Below the pieces are notes generated by a model that did no database searches, was not told the DNA's origin, and was given only the letters and a program-made list of their open reading frames with translations. Of a DNA stretch of 34,351 bases, positions 32,347 to 34,351 are shown one piece after another. The DNA is from Pelotomaculum propionicicum (GTDB lineage Bacteria > Bacillota > Desulfotomaculia > Desulfotomaculales > Pelotomaculaceae): the NCBI RefSeq assembly GCF_004369225.1, contig NZ_QFFZ01000038.1, positions 1-34,351 on the forward strand. Direction: 5' to 3'. The translations under genes and the position numbers were made by a program. The number at the start of each line of letters is the position of its first letter. Position 1 is the first letter of the stretch.

Positions 32347-32958
32347 TTTGTGCTGCCATAGCAGGTGTCAAGGGGGCTCTTGATACCCATAAGACTCTTT
32401 GAGGTCATGTGCAGGTAGCAGAGTGTGGTCTGTAGATGCTTATGCCCCAGCATTTGCTGGATGAACACGGGATCGATTCCATCTTCTAAGGCATGAGTGG
32501 CAAAGCAGTGCCGCAAGGTGTGGGCGGAAATATTCTGGTCCAGTTGCAGCCGGTTGCGCAACTTGATCAGGGTATTCTTTATGGTTTTAACATGAATGTG
32601 CTCTTTTTTATTTTGTCCCGGGAACAGCCAATCTTCGGGCCTGCAGCTTGCAGATGAAAGGTATTTTCTGAAATACTCTCGCAGCACAAAAAGGGCTGTA
32701 TCTGATAAAATGGTATACCGGTTTGTGTTATGCCCGGGCACATTGGTTTGCCTGCGCTTCATGGGGTTGTTTGCTGCACCAGTCCAGGACGATCTCTTTG
32801 GTAAGGGAGGTGGCATTCGGATACTTCTCCAGTGTGAACTGGTCAAAGCGTTTCAGATGCCTGGCTTCGGTCACATATTTGTATCCGATGGCCTGTTTTA
32901 ATTCAATGTGACTTTTGAGATGATCCTTGAAGGGGCCGGCATATTCGATCTTACACAT
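32343..32958 (-). pseudogene. Tyrosine recombinase with internal deletion (transposase-proximal)
   Basis: The start MCKIEYAGPFKDHLK follows GAGGAGGG and leads a SAM-like core-binding domain ending about WCSKQPHEAQANQCARA. The frame then breaks near 32731-32740 and the other frame resumes with GHNTNRYTILSDTALFVL, HTLRHCFATHAL (box II His-x-x-Arg), MLGHKHLQTTLCYL and the Tyr nucleophile. The segment that should carry the first catalytic Arg is missing, so a few hundred bases were deleted with a frame change. Its end overlaps the transposase start, as in intact modules of this type. Confidence 0.75.
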
Positions 32959-33359
32959 CGCCGTTTCCCTCCTCAAGATCCAGGGCGCATTCTCTCAGTT
33001 TTCCAAGATCCACCTTCAGGTAGACTTTGGTTGAGTCGGGATCGGTATGGCCAAGAATATCACTAATGACAGAGAGGGGTGTTTCTTTTTCCAGCAGCTT
33101 GCTGGCTAAGGTATGGCGCAGGGAGTGCATTCCCCTTCTTTTTTTCAGGGTGGGCATCTTTTTTCAATAGGCCAAAATGGTGTTCAACAAAGTCAAATCC
33201 CAGTTGTTCTGAATACTCGGTTTCCCCCCGTTCTTTCGCAAATTTCGTCAGCATCTTCCAGCGTCTGCGGTAAAAGGTCAGCGTCCCTTTGGTGTAATGA
33301 AGCCTGATCATTTCCTGTTCAATGTCTTTAAGCAGTTTGGCCAGTGGTTGTTTTTGCAC
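32951..33359 (-). pseudogene. Tyrosine recombinase with internal deletion (promoter-proximal)
   Basis: The N-terminal part (MQKQPLAKLLKDIEQEMIRL...TLTFYRRRWKML...) is a core-binding domain. Near 33140 it breaks and the adjacent frame continues RRGMHSLRHTLASKLLEKE, then ISDILGHTDPDSTKVYLKVD with box II His-x-x-Arg and Tyr. Most of the catalytic domain, including the first Arg, is absent. Its stop overlaps the next recombinase start in ATGTGTAA. The same type of central loss occurs in its neighbour. Confidence 0.75.
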
Positions 33360-33417
33360 GGATTATTCCCCCTTAATGATGGTGTGAGCGATTTGCTCGT
33401 ACCTTCATCATGGGAGA

Positions 33418-33499
33418 TTATGCAAAGTTAAACAAAGAATATTTCAGGTTTTATCCCCTTTTCAGAGCCTTACTTTGCATAATTACTTTCTTTGCATAA
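33418..33499. repeat. Three copies of TTATGCAAAG at the element edge
   Basis: TTATGCAAAG at 33418-33427 on the plus strand and two copies on the minus strand at 33473-33482 and 33490-33499. The outermost copy abuts the point where the reverse transcriptase is interrupted. They may be recombinase or transposase binding sites at the element end. The rest of 33360-33500 holds no gene. Confidence 0.55.
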
Positions 33500-33500
33500 G

Positions 33501-34220
33501 CCACCTTGAGGTGTGCCCACCGTCGTCTTTGACCATTGTCCTTCTTCGGATACTCCCGCTCTGAGCCATTTGCGTATCAGGCGAAGCACCCGTGAGTCTG
33601 CAATACGGTGCTCCATGAACTTCATCAGCCATTCGTGGTCAACGGTGTCAAAAAAAACTGCGTATGTCTGCATCCAATACCCAGTTTACTTTCCGCTGTG
33701 TGATTCCTACCCATAGTGCATCCAATGCGTTGTGCTGGCTGCGTCCCGGTCGGAATCCGTAGCTGAAACCTACAAAGTCCTCTTCGTATATCTGGTTTAG
33801 TACCCAAACTACTGCCTGTTGGACTATCTTATCCTCCAACACCGCTATGCCAATCGGGCGTTGCTTCCCGTCCGGCTTGGGTAGCCATACCCGCTTTGAG
33901 GGCGTTGCGCGATATCTGCCACTTTGTACACTCTGGTGGAGGTTTGATAAGTTTTCCTCTAAATTCTCACCGTACTGCTGCCATGTCACTCCGTCTACTC
34001 CAGGGGTCGCATTACGCTTTAAAGCATTATATGCATCCCGGAGCAGATCCACTGTGATATGGTGCATTAGGCTGGTGAAACGAAGATTCTTGTCTCTCCT
34101 CGCTGCTTCACGTATTCTGTCGAGCCCGCTCAATGCTTCCCCCTGTCTCTGTGTACAGTTCACAGTCGTCTCTTCAGAATTTCCCTTGGCCACCGGCCTT
34201 CCCTCCAGCGCCTCCGCCAT
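33501..34220 (-). pseudogene. Group II intron reverse transcriptase/maturase, frameshifted and truncated
   Basis: The N-terminal part carries RT blocks 0-3: NATPGVDGVTW, RRVWLPKPDGKQRPIGI-like RVWLPKPDGKQRPIGI, YGFRPGRSQHNALDAL and DADIRSFF. A run of eight T residues (33650-33657) shifts the frame; with seven it would continue DTVDHEWLMKFMEHRIADSR and end KTTVGTPQGG. It stops there because the integrase-IS91 module begins, so the catalytic YADD block, the maturase domain and any endonuclease are missing. Such proteins splice and retrotranspose their host intron. Inactive here. Confidence 0.85.
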
Positions 34221-34351
34221 TGGTCAGCCAATTTTGTTCGGCTCCTTCTTCGGTACTATACCGGTGTCTGACTTCTCGGCGGCGTACACGCCAGGATTAC
34301 GGCCACGGGCCTTCCCTGGCCGACCCGCCTACGTGTCTGTCGGCGGGTGCC
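34221..34351 (-). ncRNA. Probable group II intron RNA segment upstream of the reverse transcriptase
   Basis: GC-rich, strongly structured sequence with GAGAAGTCAGACACCGGTAT then AGTACCGAAGAAG. This resembles the RNA that precedes the open reading frame in this class of bacterial group II introns. Recognition is from memory of that pattern; the intron 5' end lies outside the window. Confidence 0.4.

Larger units (their letters stand above)
31194..33500 (-). mobile_element. Integrase-integrase-IS91 transposase module (degenerate)
   Basis: Three same-strand genes with touching ends: tyrosine recombinase, tyrosine recombinase, IS91 transposase. The right boundary is placed at 33500, where the group II intron reverse transcriptase is cut after GTPQGG and TTATGCAAAG repeats begin. 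The left boundary is unknown and may extend to the hairpin near 30911. All three genes carry lesions, so the module is probably dead. Confidence 0.7.

Noticed and set aside
33418-33499. CRISPR-like repeats (three TTATGCAAAG copies)
   Set aside because: The repeats are only 10 bp, irregularly spaced and in mixed orientation, unlike a CRISPR array.

Overview
The window comes from the chromosome of an endospore-forming, Gram-positive member of the Clostridia. The gene content (dipicolinate synthase, SpoIIIE, TepA, RNase J, fatty-acid kinase, tRNA 2-selenouridine synthase) and the mix of a moderately GC-rich core with AT-rich spacers suggest the Peptococcaceae / Pelotomaculum-Desulfotomaculum group. 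That placement is an inference from gene content; no rRNA gene is present. Most genes lie on the minus strand.

Region 1 (1-8,690). Reading the minus strand, yajQ and rimO form a pair behind a good sigma-A-like promoter. Further left are a small membrane-anchored protein of unknown function and a short FtsH-like AAA protease that runs off the window edge. A fatty-acid kinase pair (fakA plus a degV/fakB gene) lies on the plus strand. Next come a RodZ-like HTH membrane protein and mnmH (selU).

Region 2 (8,798-13,260). spoIIIE/ftsK, uppP and the ylzJ-tepA pair, separated by clear hairpin terminators.

Region 3 (13,381-20,456). A thiamine salvage operon, thiD-cytX-thiM-thiE-HAD phosphatase, sits behind a textbook TPP riboswitch and attenuator. 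Its cytX transporter gene is split by an in-frame UGA. Beyond it are a GNAT acetyltransferase, a stretch of decayed and structured DNA, and an HxlR-controlled redox locus (FMN-binding PPOX-family protein, remnant of a flavodoxin-type reductase, nitroreductase). In Bacillus subtilis rnjB and tepA are neighbours, so regions 2 and 3 together look like accessory genes inserted into a conserved sporulation cluster.

Region 4 (20,460-30,754). The conserved Firmicute cluster ymxH - dapB - dpaA/dpaB (spoVF) - asd - dapG - dapA - RNase J. It makes diaminopimelate and lysine for the wall and diverts dihydrodipicolinate to dipicolinic acid for the spore. A candidate sigma-K promoter precedes dpaA. Embedded in it are an SDH_sah-type ClpP-fold serine protease, a 75-residue orphan and a 274-bp palindromic element.

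Region 5 (30,755-34,351). A graveyard of mobile DNA. An IS91-family (HUH/Y2) transposase with a frameshift follows two tyrosine recombinases that have both lost the middle of their genes. This module interrupts a group II intron reverse transcriptase exactly at its GTPQGG motif. The reverse transcriptase also carries an 8-T frameshift.

The strongest non-gene signal is a pair of homologous 50-bp GGGGACA...TGTCCCC hairpins 27 kb apart (38/50 identical, one compensatory base-pair change). Each lies inside a larger, unrelated inverted-repeat element. No CRISPR array, tRNA or rRNA gene was seen.
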